DNA of 64,000 bases. Source: Hydrogenophaga sp. BPS33 (GTDB lineage Bacteria > Pseudomonadota > Gammaproteobacteria > Burkholderiales > Burkholderiaceae_C). Below, piece after piece: positions 26,701 to 32,600 of the stretch. Both the position numbers and the translations under genes were made by a program. The stretch lies in contig NZ_CP044549.1 of assembly GCF_009859475.1 (NCBI RefSeq), positions 4,526,001-4,590,000 of the forward strand. The letters run 5' to 3'. The first letter of the stretch is position 1; each line of letters starts with the position of its first letter. The notes beneath the pieces are model-generated. The model did no database searches, was not told the DNA's origin, and saw nothing but the letters and a program-made list of their open reading frames with translations.

Positions 26701-26811
26701 CAGCGCGACCGCTGCGGCCAGTGCCATGGGTCGTACCCGCACCAGCAGGCGTCGACGGGCAAGGCGGGCCATCCGGGCGCGGGTACGGATCGTCAGTGCG
26801 GAGAGTTTCAT
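8749..26811 (-). CDS. Giant LktA/FHA-like two-partner secretion exoprotein (6,020 aa)
   Basis: One uninterrupted frame of 6,020 residues. Residues 1-47 form an extended, Arg-rich signal peptide ending MVHAQ, as in TpsA proteins. About 48-260 is a haemagglutination/TPS domain with NIMFIDSHGFAVGPTGQVNVGRLSF in place of the usual NPNGI motif, resembling the leukotoxin LktA family. Most of the rest is a beta-helix of degenerate repeats (SLAGxVxGxGxxAVGGAIAVN and the like) rich in Ala, Gly, Ser, Thr, Val. An acidic Glu/Gly linker lies at about 1240-1265, an Ig-like insert at about 2740-2880, two short Cys-containing regions at about 4124-4150 and 4477-4500, and near-identical 117-118-residue repeats at about 5500-5860. 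No toxin-like C-terminus or immunity gene is seen, so an adhesin/biofilm role is favoured over contact-dependent inhibition. SapC and TpsB genes lie upstream. Confidence 0.85.
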   Translation of the reverse strand: MKLSALTIRTRARMARLARRRLLVRVRPMALAAAVALGATGPMVHAQTIITPLTGAGQTATVVSTQGAQTVVSTQSLRDGNAFSTYSAFQVGQGNTVTMAVPQGANWWVNIVRDSRVTVNGLLESRLTNGSIGGNIMFIDSHGFAVGPTGQVNVGRLSFAAPSTAFVDGLLAGGGVLSGATVNGLLAGEFERSATGAVDIQGRITALDGVSLMGGAGGGVGPAVSITGQVMVQGRAAGSAVNLGDLKSLAPLQDLDGVIDITTPGSIRLDGVLISDSSLWRRAGAVRVVAGNDIGVGANARVSASGAAGSGEAGGQVTLFAQRDIANEQGAELRARGDGAGAGGAIEYSGLRDLTLSSMKFNAGSDAGQAGLVFVDPAHATVEGENLTGGADFEYAGDDTLTVKTGAVINTRDVGTGDATDPGVASVGDSGDIRLAAPHITVEAGSLLDASVVNEYGSNYSAGDITLTAHNTSNGQTLVGLADADASIDVAGLLLGRNITLEASVNSSAVFGGDAGAVQQALVDLTLGKAGLDLPLSLSMAYVEAKGDATVTVRDTAVLDATDDISIIALAEREAGAELQTGGTSSVNLSAGFARVTGTTLVDIQSGAELSAGGDIELVAASKTTIEMNSAAAGETDEESGEANVASVVFAGSQSDVTTAVKVGAGAMLFSGADTHVQAFHAGSYETAAEVTVYGDGAAGVVGALSLHKTDTSVAVDGTVNAGGDVRVLALNATAKDVISASSAIAPEEEPESPLPASLEYTEEDAVEDAKQTLLEGFMAMAEEVAAGSDEASGGESSSPALRMAGVMTWSESAHTTRATVGDGAHITAGGDAVVDAQTLVGQLQSVTEAAAESEAQGVALSVAFNYADHAFTTQARVGANAQIMAGHVAVNAATDIPEFYSAGLDLDWSNAFSAYENLMGGTDPLYDGFNTRVGASAASDASLALAGAVSLSYLKNDTRAWVDTGAQITTTVADAAPWSYSVHDIGVEPDEAIDLTRSFDASTVVRASNLVQTLHLAGGDGSTAGGDGGAVGGTFSMVSRDNTAIAGIADAAVVNTRQLDVAAHTTDWLLTLSPTSGDGEGVAANGMVSYNKLHETTLASISREAYVNAQSVNVNADLSLGVLAVTGAVTKSENSGVGIGVAMNEVTGNTKAYIGDNDTDGGGADTAEGTAGSIQTGQLDVGARSDGLIVAVGVAGAMAGGSSTSGMGDKASSGGGGGGAQSGLDGSGTAALSGVGDSLAAEGAAGEGEGGGEGEEEGEGESKPPAFSIAGAGAIVTNFSDVDTSALIDRAVVLGQDGGTTGVGVRALSDLTQVSVAGGGALAMANNSSTTFSAAIAGAVAIQDSDDDTTARIVDTTVSGLADRASSLTVEALKSGERTAVATGISLNLSQGSTTSVSVAGSASITHVSDDTAASIEGSTLTGAVVTPANLDARVVAYDRSRIGAGGGALSFSTGKGSAGIGATISLVDLQGSTSAKVIGGAITQVHDLTVAALSSQKVVGIGAVAGVQTASDSKGQLMGAFVFNEINNTVSAGITGGAQVNLSGDLDLQAGGAPSDDSLDAMMGEVRTSYVTDYEMESSGNGYTDDFKSAVGGESIVGVAGTLSVTLGDNANSVGLSYVQNNIQTSYRAELEGTVTAAGHVRVDAVSDADIIGISAGLGATKGKFSGMGSASVNLIGQQTQARVSGGNVDAATLGVESGTTGNLFSLAGNLSFAVGSGSGSAAGAAVAYNQTGTRTFSDADDAVSTRAAGNEASVSNTVVNVGSGDVEVRANNTSDTMAAAASGVASDGNLAFGGAFTWNEIGDVTDARISGATVTAANVDVQAGEDTGASSARIRSLAGGLTASNGYSAALAFGFNTIESSRSAQILSSTITASDAVSVRADAQGSIETLSATLAASGTSYAMAGSSSVNWLNGSTTALVDGVTLQGTASSLTVHAAQSGNIDALAGTLSGSAAGAIGGAVAVNLMGDGSDDFGVHAGLTNTTLAAPVSVRVEAALGGDIDSVAVAGSGSGTNAINGSVTRNVIAGEVSALVSHVTQTATGGTLDVLADQTASIASLAGVVNGAGTNAVGGAIAVNDIASTVTAQLDSSNLRTSGAVTVEAGMAGTIESIAAAGSGAGTVAVNGSNTTNSLTSTVKASVTDLTQHLASSAFDVLAKDQSTIRSLAGTVSGGGNAAVGAALALNFLGRTAADEAASKLVLAEVSDSDLQVTGAVNVLARSDSTIQSMGVAAGGGGTFAVTGSNTTNILEDTISANWLGSSLVGANTGSLKIQAQDATSIESLAGNFAGGGTAAVGAASAVNRVATEVSAALSGTGAGHVRTGDVEVGAQNDAEIDTVAVGMSASGTVGVQGSVAVSMLSANTSALIDGGAQVEAWDSVAVTADSSVRIKALAGAGALGAAGVGVAGGVLVNMITSHTTAGIDGADTAVSGLANADGVRANTAALASAPDLMNITAVTDAALSRPVFATDMRRGVAVQATSIEQIAALTTVASGGTVGVGAAVNVDSIEGSTRAYVDGASINALAGGAQAQDVTVLAADHALIASTVATVAGGEATGVAGAVGTETVTRSSHAEVLDGATVQAVNDASVQAVSTATVAQISAGAAGGGTTGVAGSGNVVLLAGDTRAWVDGSSIAARDVSVLAEGANRTNQIAGSIGGGGVTGAGLSFTVNVSGSNVRALVDDSLLQADGDVKIHATNVTEELAVAATVGGGGIAGVAIGAAVTVLEGNTEAALSGNSSVERRTRATGTVAFAGGADVTLQLDSTDGVVTADEQGTARFVLTREISTELEDGTFEVAQEPASLGEGAVVKVFDGTREVTATLNADGSYSADLSTLGDGQLTAIVYTDVSDGAPVVGSPSSRALFTKAAGVDSLSVAALETVDINHNAGGIGAGGVAGVGSAANVVIGRSQVAARASGSAITVGGNLAVTALREAEVDMITATAGGGGNTGISGAVGVLLFGSAPDSNATAELNGGSGSTIGRVSAGTESNKVQGTGSSLSQAEADALNASAGYNTAGAFGGAAGQHSTSADLSADSVQAGAVTVSSLDRTSVENNAGAVAGGTAAGVSAGVAVTILGGANSASVSASQLTSQDGIAIASGTRTPVQGSPAITSRAIAGSGGFVGVGAAVSVASNRTANSATLSGQVNAGGTVSVTSLDQASMLSEAFGASVGVASVGVVVATAEQTGSVATQVGGSINGDGIAITAGREGGVSALAVGGVAGVFAGSGAGATASDSGTVRVTLASGAALDAGQGALAISARSNPHAEADAVGVAVAGGAAVGISVAEAHVDSDVSVTSLGALTLKGDTVNVSSVLGSGDSSVTSQASAGAGALLLGATGASATATNTGLSRVELAQGAVLVTTGDAGITATDSMRIESSAVGIGAGFVGLGMAFSSAVSDTLVAVDAAGIRGVVGGSLQVKASGSESIDSDAVAGSGGVVAGAGAEASVNHDQSVVADLGVTAGSALLVGGMTTVEASRQVRYDSTTTAVNAAAVGASGAVTRATLDGSATARLLDGSTLDSGSLRVLATNDLARTNLTGQSAVGGGGGVFSGAGADVVTQLNGNATASIGSNASILLEDLLELRAYNEVRGSSRAQMDVGGAVPIALVNTRISTNANADATIGQNTDINVYGEAAVNALSYIDIEANSVSKTYGLAAAAQGNAYATANVNNRVTLGTGSELRSTEDLSLLAGQDRNFNRNKHFVTARADLFNHSAIPVSINPDADATLNLNNAVTVNADAVRSGGTIKLGGVEGTLVVEGKGKVSDWTRELGELMGISSDYGSSNKNLSNTAVLNGEFEAGFGNKQRLVIGLNGQILESEGDVRYTITNEDLSASAGAYIDRLYAQLARYGDVPEVRAFVEAELAFYFATLLNEGLAEEMTMEDGSKVIVASSGVAANFLNILDLRAGSGNIELFGDNVTGSASLMARADSEIYIDNQSPLNLRVYDMVVDANGGFAKYNGTYLMSAADIGALNTTAKTTGLSVDSIDTRGGGASQELPKLTIKNTYMPGAAWNPDIAVIASAADGTWADLREDQMRAPEMRVNGWLYNKLGTIDLINTAGSISVYAENPGYTPRLDGKEIQVSAGKNFVLSSPTISQSVGGSPESLYAVHYNDDQEQILDNLGVTACGSARPGTSETTYNANCVVNGAGGVYASGGIFIGARYLNINGTVQSGQADYNVVLSDSTVGSKITAWANEWKNKGGLYLSQGKSSLVQLTGALPTDSEAEVNKQFANGTISASQRTTMLQAMATRRLQPIVYFDAQTNRLQVAATNVQGGLVELVGSIINTGGGVVRALDGYARINIDNQTGYGLDLMGLDTGGDAGVIRITDMSKPVANSNGAFEVTTYQRDADGVFRATVTAGRGVGAAILSTTGSSSASLADGVKARFTYNPAENSTYSWSAGYDYSTEKRYYLKTSSWLGFIPGGTTNWDSVDTYVKTANALAEDVYVSTITPVGGGSFSIQSNRFITDVEKEIYYRSWKKCGFLCIKKTYYVDRRTEVGMKDVFTQRVKADHPINIELVGYDSGVLNVSSVGDIRLGGNITNDSGTVSLTSTQGSISQLNNGAVVEGVDLNFRAKTGIGGEAAPVNLITGAGSFTAVSDTGPISFKGMSGALRINQVSTQGDVWLDGDGSIVGLDPSKVHVIGNRIFLSAPRGGIGEFNVDGSVKSTLNIQTLDAPNGGLTAQARNGIAIKQGTGNLWVNQVVSGGDVYLETAGDLIDNNRNESRDERTEAQLLALWDQAALQGSSAEDSRQLTMTTTRSQFRRYWSLRDVRNVVTDGNGNVTSYDADAIDPSTYVFRFGTEEREQYLNGGLSETQIEAIEAARTTEMKALHAQFGDTDYQTDNDRIITAINVANAANGKSEVGALAEWTDAELYSPLPSAVFSKSSTDTQTRIEEPNVVGNRVVLRSGGQIGNDDGQVVISLKREDRIAQGLAPELTADERLAIMSAESDDMVLDRDNWTLTVVKKDTFNVLSNRLNVESNGFVYLGADTTDTYTNGGTANVELIKAPGEVRIKVTDSILSVANAGVSVIQAQKAVLEAAQGSIGSAAKPLQITLANNATGTLVARANDGIWIHEIGDMRAADIYTPGSATLSATGAIHDARAVTNYPAAGDRAVRSIEANELTLTAQGGAVGESGNPLVVKVGSGGVNATSALGYSVFLQGAAGSGLTVNAVNSGLDFFATATGDLHNVGSVKARGSIFAEIDGDVTGLMYTAGGQIVIGAGGSISGSNATANTGSIRLTAGDDIDLASALSNQDVTVTAGGSMSLTSATAGRALNLTALGGGVQGVSWRAANGIDVAATGNIGATSVLANTGAVTMSSGADLSVDFTTALGNVALNAARNVSLTNATSSNGLLSVSAGQAASLLAGSARGAVTVTAGTGLQASMLTSATSSVDATTAAGNLDIQKVSAAEDVTLTATTGDLSAGAVSTTRGDLALMAAGSMAVASATLPGNITALAGGNADFGKLTSTAGRVELASTGVSLSAGAVIAKTMFGAQALQGAMTVGSFNAATASLQAGTSLTVAGTAATSGTMDLRSNGDALLGNLTSTAGSITAEAAGAVTANALRAQNALAVSAGTGLSAGTLTSVLSSVDVSTDSGSMLINSVVAKTAFNATSGDSLTVKAFNAATASLQAGTGGLTVAGTGATTGAMDLRSEGDAVLATLSSTTGSITAEAAGTVTANTLKAQTALDLSAGTGLTAGSLTSVLSSVDVSTDSGSMLINGAIAKTAFNASSGDSLTVKAFNAATASLQAGTSLTVAGTGATTGAMDLRSEGDALFATLTSTAGSITAEAAGTMTANTLKAHTALDLTAGTGLTAGSLTSTTSSVDVESIAGSVTVNGATAKTSFSARSDDALTIRSFNVTAGNAVLQSGGATLLSTGQTSGDITITSGGHASLGNLTTSSGGKISATSTDGGLAFGTLRAGTGITLDAATSWSGGNAISGSGLYVGNGLVDVLARFGDINIGTLSVTRPVGISKLTTQAGSVRVSQITGLAPNQNQLLVEVAGGTKTVPKGY
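9235..10310 (-). repeat. Near-identical 351-354 bp repeats inside the giant exoprotein gene
   Basis: At least three tandem units encode the theme TGAMDLRSEGDALxATLTSTxGSITAEAAGTVTANTLKA. On the plus strand GTCCATGG...CCGGTGGTCG recurs at 9490 and 9841 (351 bp) and a variant at 10195 (354 bp); GTCCAGCGCGGT at 9374 and 9726 has the same period. DNA identity between units is high enough to allow slipped recombination and change in stalk length. Confidence 0.75.
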
Positions 26812-26877
26812 GGCGGTGGTCCTGGTAACCGTCGAGCGAGCGACAGCGTGGCAAAGTGAAAAAGGGGGAAAGACGTG

Positions 26878-27699
26878 TCAGGCCGTCGACGGCTCGGGCT
26901 CGACCGGTGCAACCGCAGTCCCCGGCGCAGAAGGCTCCTGCTGCGCCGCGCGCTCCATCAGCGGGCGGAACCGCCGCAGCGACAGCAGGTGCAGGTAGGC
27001 CAGCGCCAGCGCGCCCTGACCGTGCAGTTCGCCTGCCTGAGCTGCGTCCAGCGCATTCAGCTTGCTCTCGTCGACGCTGAGGAATCCGGTCAACTCCATC
27101 TGGCGTCCGCCGGGCAAGACGACTTGCAGCGTGCGCTCGTGCAACAGCCCGGCGGCATCCAGCGCGGCCACGGTGTCCGAGGTGGTAGAGGCCGCAGCGT
27201 CCAGCGCGACCAACTCCTGCAGCACCGCCTGCAGCCAGGGCATTTCCTTGCCCTGGTCGTCAAACAGCGCCTCGCCTTCGCTCAGGCTCAGCGCGGGCTG
27301 GTGCACGGCCACCGGCCGGGCGTCTTCGTCGTCGTATTCGTTCAGTAGCCGAAACGGCCAGGTGCGCAGGACCGCTGGCAGGTAGTTGCCCGTCCAGCGT
27401 CCCGTGGTTTCGTCCACGTACAGATTGCGCCCGTTCTCCAGACCGGTGATGGCCAGCAGCTTGCCGCCACCGCCGGCCACACGCGTCATGACGCACGGGA
27501 ATTCGACCGCCGCTGCCGGCATCTCTGCTGCGGCGAGCGCCACGGTGATCTGGCTGCCGACCCAGCGCATGTCGCGCTGGTCGCGCTTCAAGCGCTGATG
27601 GCGGTGGGCCTCGCGGTGAAGGATGGTGAACTGGGATGCGGCCGCCGCCCCCGGCGCGGTGGTGAACGCGGGAACAGATGCGCTTTTGGCTTTTTTCAT
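26878..27699 (-). CDS. SapC family protein
   Basis: A 273-residue protein with the complete SapC (PF07277) pattern: FTILHREAHRHQRLKRD near the start, VEFPCVMTRV, GLENGRNLYVDETTGRWTGNYLPAVLRTWPFRL, then EGEALFDDQGKEMPWLQ, HERTLQVVLPGGRQMELTGFLSVDESKLNAL, and the final GQGALALAYLHLLSLRRFRPLM. The biochemical role of SapC proteins is not settled; the family was named from S-layer/surface-protein export loci and often sits next to large secreted proteins. The gene starts 61 bases after tpsB and ends 66 bases before the giant exoprotein, so it is very probably co-transcribed and linked to export or surface retention of that protein. No signal peptide is evident. The C-terminal 25 residues are a low-complexity Pro/Glu/Ala tail. 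Confidence 0.85.
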   Translation of the reverse strand: MKKAKSASVPAFTTAPGAAAASQFTILHREAHRHQRLKRDQRDMRWVGSQITVALAAAEMPAAAVEFPCVMTRVAGGGGKLLAITGLENGRNLYVDETTGRWTGNYLPAVLRTWPFRLLNEYDDEDARPVAVHQPALSLSEGEALFDDQGKEMPWLQAVLQELVALDAAASTTSDTVAALDAAGLLHERTLQVVLPGGRQMELTGFLSVDESKLNALDAAQAGELHGQGALALAYLHLLSLRRFRPLMERAAQQEPSAPGTAVAPVEPEPSTA

Positions 27700-27760
27700 G
27701 AGAAGGTCATTTCGACGGTGAAAAGGTGATGAAGGGGCTTATGGCAAACGCGTCGGGCGG

Positions 27761-29452
27761 CTACCAGCTCGCGCTCGCGCGCAGCGACAGACGCGTACGG
27801 TCGCCCTGGAAACCGGCGGTCTGTTGGGCCAGGGTGGCGTCGACCGCGAGGTGTCGGTTCACCTGAAACTGCACGCCCGCACCGGCCGAGGCGATGCGGC
27901 GCGACCAGCCTTTGCTGTAGACACGGGCGTGGTCGGCAAACACATACAGTTCGGTTGCCTCCAGGCCTGGGACGGTGACGGGCTGGTAGAGCGCCATCTG
28001 CACGGCATAGCCGCGCTCGCCCATCGCGGTGCCGCTGTCGAAGCCGCGCACCGAGTTGCTGCCGCCGGCCAGCCAGGCGTCGATCACGTCCGGCGTGTCG
28101 TGCGCGGTCAGCCGCGCCTGGCCGTTGATGCGGAACAAGGGTCCCGAAGCCCCGAGCCGTTGCGCGAACATGCCTGCCACTTCGGCAAAGCTGTAGGAGT
28201 TCACCGGCCCGCGCGCCGTGGTGACCGAGGCGCGCAGCGACGCGGGCGAAACCTCGCCGGGCTCGCGAGCCGGCCAGTCGGTCGATGCCGTCAGCGTCAG
28301 TTTGTCGACGGTGCGGTCGCTGAGCTCGAAGCCGCTGATGGTCGAGCGGGACTTGATCTGCGTGGCGGAGCCGGAGAGCAGCAGCAACTGGCGCGCGCTG
28401 ACGGGCACATGGCGACCGACCTCCACCGCCACCGAGCTGGACGCCCCGTGGATGACCAGGTCGGGCACGCCGGGCACCGAGGACGCGAAGCTGGTGCGCG
28501 AGCGCGAGCCCGAGGCGCTGGCACCGAGCCGCCAGCCCTGGTGGCCCAGCGGCAGGCTGCCGGACAGACTGAGCGTGGCGGCGTTCGAGCCGGCAATGGC
28601 CATGACATCGAAGCGGCCGCCCCGAAGACCGAGCGGGAGCAGGCGCAAGCCGGCGATCACGCTGGAGCGCGCGGACGAGCCGGTGTCGGGCATATCCACC
28701 AGGCCCCAGAGCTGCTCCTTCGAGCGCTCCGGCACGTGGACCAGCAGATCGCTGCGGCCGAACTCGGCGCCGGGCACATATGCGGCCTGGGCCGCAAAGT
28801 CGCTGGCTACGTTGAACACGCCGAGCCGGCGCTCGAGTTCCTCGGGCCTGATCACGGAGCCGGCGGCCAGGTCGAACCATTGCCCGACCCAGGCCGGGTC
28901 AATGCCGGACGCACCCTCGACCTTGACCGCGCCGAGCCGGCCTTCGACCAGAAGCACCCGCAGGGTGCCGCTGCGCAGATCCTGCTGCGGCAGCACCGGC
29001 ACTGCGGTCGTCACGCCCTTGCTCAGGTACAGCGTCTGGATAGCACGCAGAAACGCGTTGAGGTCCTGGCTGGACACGTCGCGCCCAAGATAAGGCTGGG
29101 CCAGGGCGCGCAGCTCGTCGTCGCCGAGCAGCTCGCTGGGCGAGAACAGCACCTCGTTGAGCAACACGGTGCTCGCGAGGGTCGGCGCCTCGGGCACGGG
29201 CGGGGGCGCCGCTGGCGTGGCGCGGGGCGCCGCCGGCAGCTGCGGCGCAGCGTTGTCGGCGCGGCGCAGCTCGTCCTGCAGGCGCGCGGCCGGGTCGAGC
29301 ACGGGGAGGTCGGCCGCGATAGACCGGCCACACACCAGCGCGAGGATCGCAGCGCCCAGCGCCAGGCGGCGCGCGGCGGCCAGGGGCTTCGAGAAATGGA
29401 GATAAGCCGCTCTGTCCTTGTCGGACCAGCCTGCCGTGCGGAATGCGCTCAT
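27761..29452 (-). CDS. TpsB outer-membrane transporter (FhaC/ShlB/HecB family)
   Basis: A 563-residue two-partner secretion pore. It has a long N-region with a hydrophobic stretch (LALGAAILALVCGRSIAA), a Pro/Ala linker (about 65-95), a POTRA region (about 100-255; FSPSELLGDDELRALAQPYLGRDVSSQDLNAFLRAIQTLY, then GTLRVLLVEGRLGAVKVEG), and a C-terminal 16-strand barrel. The VRGF motif that folds into the pore is present in GGSNSVRGFDSGTAMGERGYAVQ. The protein ends in a beta strand with terminal Trp (LRASASW), suited to BAM recognition. It would export the giant exoprotein encoded two genes downstream. The ATG at 29452 has no strong Shine-Dalgarno. Terminator-like hairpins upstream suggest that a promoter for the tps unit lies within 29455-29525. 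Confidence 0.9.
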   Translation of the reverse strand: MSAFRTAGWSDKDRAAYLHFSKPLAAARRLALGAAILALVCGRSIAADLPVLDPAARLQDELRRADNAAPQLPAAPRATPAAPPPVPEAPTLASTVLLNEVLFSPSELLGDDELRALAQPYLGRDVSSQDLNAFLRAIQTLYLSKGVTTAVPVLPQQDLRSGTLRVLLVEGRLGAVKVEGASGIDPAWVGQWFDLAAGSVIRPEELERRLGVFNVASDFAAQAAYVPGAEFGRSDLLVHVPERSKEQLWGLVDMPDTGSSARSSVIAGLRLLPLGLRGGRFDVMAIAGSNAATLSLSGSLPLGHQGWRLGASASGSRSRTSFASSVPGVPDLVIHGASSSVAVEVGRHVPVSARQLLLLSGSATQIKSRSTISGFELSDRTVDKLTLTASTDWPAREPGEVSPASLRASVTTARGPVNSYSFAEVAGMFAQRLGASGPLFRINGQARLTAHDTPDVIDAWLAGGSNSVRGFDSGTAMGERGYAVQMALYQPVTVPGLEATELYVFADHARVYSKGWSRRIASAGAGVQFQVNRHLAVDATLAQQTAGFQGDRTRLSLRASASW

Positions 29453-29521
29453 GAGTTTCTTTGACCCTTTCGACGGAACCGTTCTTTTTTCGCAGCAGCC
29501 TGCACACCACTAACTGCTCTG

Positions 29522-29554
29522 AAAAAAGACCCGCACGGCAAAAAGAAGTACGGG
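29522..29554 (-). terminator. Rho-independent terminator candidate after the hfaD-like gene
   Basis: Read on the minus strand, CCCGTAC pairs with GTGCGGG (one G-T pair) around an 11-base loop, then TCTTTTTT. It would end the hfa-like transcript before tpsB. Confidence 0.5.
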
Positions 29555-29557
29555 CCG

Positions 29558-29588
29558 AAAACCCAGGCGGGCGGGAAGCCTGCCTGGG
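29558..29588 (-). terminator. Second hairpin downstream of the hfaD-like gene
   Basis: Eleven-base arms (GCCTGCCTGGG against CCCAGGCGGGC, one G-T pair) with a five-base loop, followed on the minus strand by TTTTC. It lies 13 bases past the stop codon; with the hairpin at 29530 it may form a tandem terminator or a partial attenuator. Confidence 0.45.
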
Positions 29589-29600
29589 CCAGGGGGTTGC

Positions 29601-32600
29601 TCAGCGAGGCGCGGCCATGATCGAAGAGGCCACCGAGTTGCCGACGGCTGAGGCCGATATCTGGTTGCCGCTCACGTTCACCGTGCTGCCCGACATCGCG
29701 CCGGAAATGCCGGCACCGAAGTTCACGCTGGTGACCGTGGCGGTGATCGCGCCGCTGTTGCGCTGGTAGTTGGCCACCGCCGAGGTTGGGGTGCCGGTGT
29801 TCAGCGCGTTGAGCGTCAACTGGTTGACCGCGCTGTTGCCGTAGGCTTGCGCTGCCACCTGGTTGCCCGTCACGGCCATGTTGCTGGCAGTAGAACCACC
29901 CGCGTTCAGGGCGACCTGGTAGCTCACCGCCGTGCTAGATGCCGAAACCGCGCCGGTGTTGTGCTGGCTGTTCAGGATGCCGGCGTTGGCGTTGACGGCG
30001 AAGCCCGTGAGAGCATCACCCGCGTTGACCAAACCACCCGTTGCCGGACCATAGTTGGCGCCGGCCAGCGAGTTCAGCACGTTGCTCGCGCTGTTGCCGC
30101 GGGCCAGTGCCGTCGTGCTGTTGCCGTCCAGCGCCACACTGCTGTTGTTGAGCGCGCTCGATGCCAGCGGTGCCAGCGATACACGGGCGGCGCTGGTGGC
30201 GCTAGCCGTCACATTGGCACTGCTGTCCTGCATGTTGCGCAACGCCACGCTGGCCGCCTGGCTGGCCGTGCCGGTGACCGACGCCGAATTGAGCGCCTGG
30301 TTGGCGGTCGCTTCGGCAGCCGTGGTGTTGCCCAGGATGGACAGCGTGCTGCGAACCGCGCTGCCGGTCTCGCTGACCATTGCTTCCTGGTTATTCAGCG
30401 TGGTGGTGGCAGTGCTGGTGACCGCGCTGCTGGCTGCCTGCTGGTTGGCCAGCACGTGTTCGGCCGTCAGTGTGTCGTCGAAGGTCCCGCCGACGCTGAT
30501 GTCTGCGGCCTGGCCGGTTCCGACCTGGCTGCCCTTGACGGTCACGGTGTTCGTGGCGTCGTTCATCACGGCCAGTGCGATGTTGCTGTTGTTGGACAGC
30601 AGCACGCTGGTGTCGGTGACCGCGCCCGGGGCGAACAGGTTGAGGCTGGACGCCGCGCTGACCGCCGAGGAGCTCATCTGTGCGGATTGCAGCGCAGACA
30701 CCGCCGTCACGCCCGTGCCGTCCAACACCAGGCTGCTGGTCCCGGTGTTGGCCCTGGCCTCAGCCATCTGTGTGTTGCCCGACACACTCAACGAGGAACC
30801 GCTGATGGCCGCGCCCGGCTGGGCGTCGATGAAGAAGCTGCCGTAGACGTTGCTTTCAATGGCGGCTCCGGCGGCCTGCTGCAGGTTGGCCAGCGAGTGG
30901 TCGGCCACCGTCTCCAGTCCCTCACCCGTGAAGGATGCACCAGCGCTCGCCACGGTGCTGCTGCTGCCGGAAGCGATTGCGTTGCCCTTGACTTCCGTGC
31001 GGTTGGACGCCACGTTGCCGCGGGCCAGACCGTAGGTGGTGTTGCCGCTGACGGACAGCGCGGACTCGGTGACCATGCCGCCGACAGCCATGTTCACGCC
31101 GCCGAGATGGGGCGTGCCGTCGATGGGCGATGCGACTCCTGACCCGGGCAACGTGCCACCATTCATGAAGTCAAGGTATTCCTGACCAGACATGGCGTAG
31201 CCAACTGCGCTCTTTTCGACCGAATCTGCACCAGCGGAAGTCCAGCCATCTCCCAGCAAATAAGCGCGTTCCGCAGCACTCAGCGCTGTCGTGTCAACGG
31301 TCAGCGTGCCAGCTGTAAGCTGACCCGCACCGTCGCCCAGATCTTGGTGACCAAGACCACTGCCCGTGATGACGAAGTCGAATGGACCGCCAGCCGAAGC
31401 GGCAAGACCCGCCTGTCCGACGAGCGCATTCACGCCTGCGGTAGTCATCTGCACGTTCTGTTGCGCACTGCTGCTGGCCAGTTGGCCGGAGGCATTGATG
31501 GCGAGCGCGTTGGAGGCGTTGTTGCTGGTGGCGGCGGCCCTGGCGGTATTGCCGTCAGCGACCACACTGGAGCGCATCACGTCGCCGACGATGCCGACGC
31601 GCACGTCGGACGCCAGCGAAGCATTGTCTGCGTCCCGCAAGGTGGCGGTCACGCTGCCTTGGCCGGTCTGCACGTTCTGCAGGCTGAACGACGCAGTGGT
31701 GGTCAGTTCGCCGTCCGTGGTGGTCCCGAGCGGCCCTTCAGCCGCTGTTGCGATGTTGGTCGCGCTCACGCCCATTGTGTTGTTCACGCGGCTGCCGGTG
31801 GCCTGTGCGTCGATCCGGTTGCCCGAAGCCGACACGCTGGAGGCGGTGTCGACGGAGCCGACGTTGCCGTTCACGGTGGTCAGTGCGACCGCCCCTGTGA
31901 CGGACTGGGCCGTGATGGCGGCGTCGACCGCTTGCAGACTGGTCAGGTTGGCCACGCTGGAGAAGTCGCCACTGGTCACGTTGGTGGCGTTGAGCGACAG
32001 GCCACTCTGACCATAGTTGCCGTAGGCCTCGGTGGACAGGGTGTTGGCATCGTTGAGCGCGGTACTGTTGTCCAGGGAACCGCTCACCGCGATGTGGGCC
32101 GACGCATCGTTGCTGGTGGCATGAGAACTCACATCAGAAAGCACCGACTGGTCATTGAGCAAGCCGTAAGCGGCTACAACTTGGCCGTCCAGCGCTTTCA
32201 CCGCGTTGTTGTCGATGCTGACGGTGGATGCCACGCCCAGAGTGCCAGGTGCAGCCACCGTGGTGCCCGAAACCACCATGGCATTGTTGCCCAGGTTCCC
32301 ATAACCAATGGCTTCCTGCAGGTTGTCGGTCACGGCCAGCGTGCTGCCCGACACGCCACCGCCTTCGATGAAAGCGCGGGCGCCAACGAGCGAAGCGGAG
32401 ACAGCGGAATTGGGAAGGTCGTCTTCTGGATCAACCCGTTGCTGGTTCAGGATGCCAGCGCCGCTGCCCACCGTGGTGCCAGTGAGCGTGAGCTTGTTCG
32501 AAGCGTTGTTGGACAGTGCCACGGCGTCCTGGATGTTGCCGGTGACCGACAGCGTCGTGCCGGTGACGGCCACGGCGCTTTGGCCGATCAACGATCCGGC

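Noticed and set aside
8749..26811. Contact-dependent inhibition (CdiA-like) reading of the giant exoprotein
   Set aside because: No variable toxin end, no VENN-like motif and no small immunity gene downstream; the protein ends in repeats and the next gene is a PPIase.
27824..29464. 546-codon plus-strand frame opposite tpsB
   Set aside because: The minus frame has POTRA, VRGF and barrel motifs; the plus frame is a low-complexity mirror.
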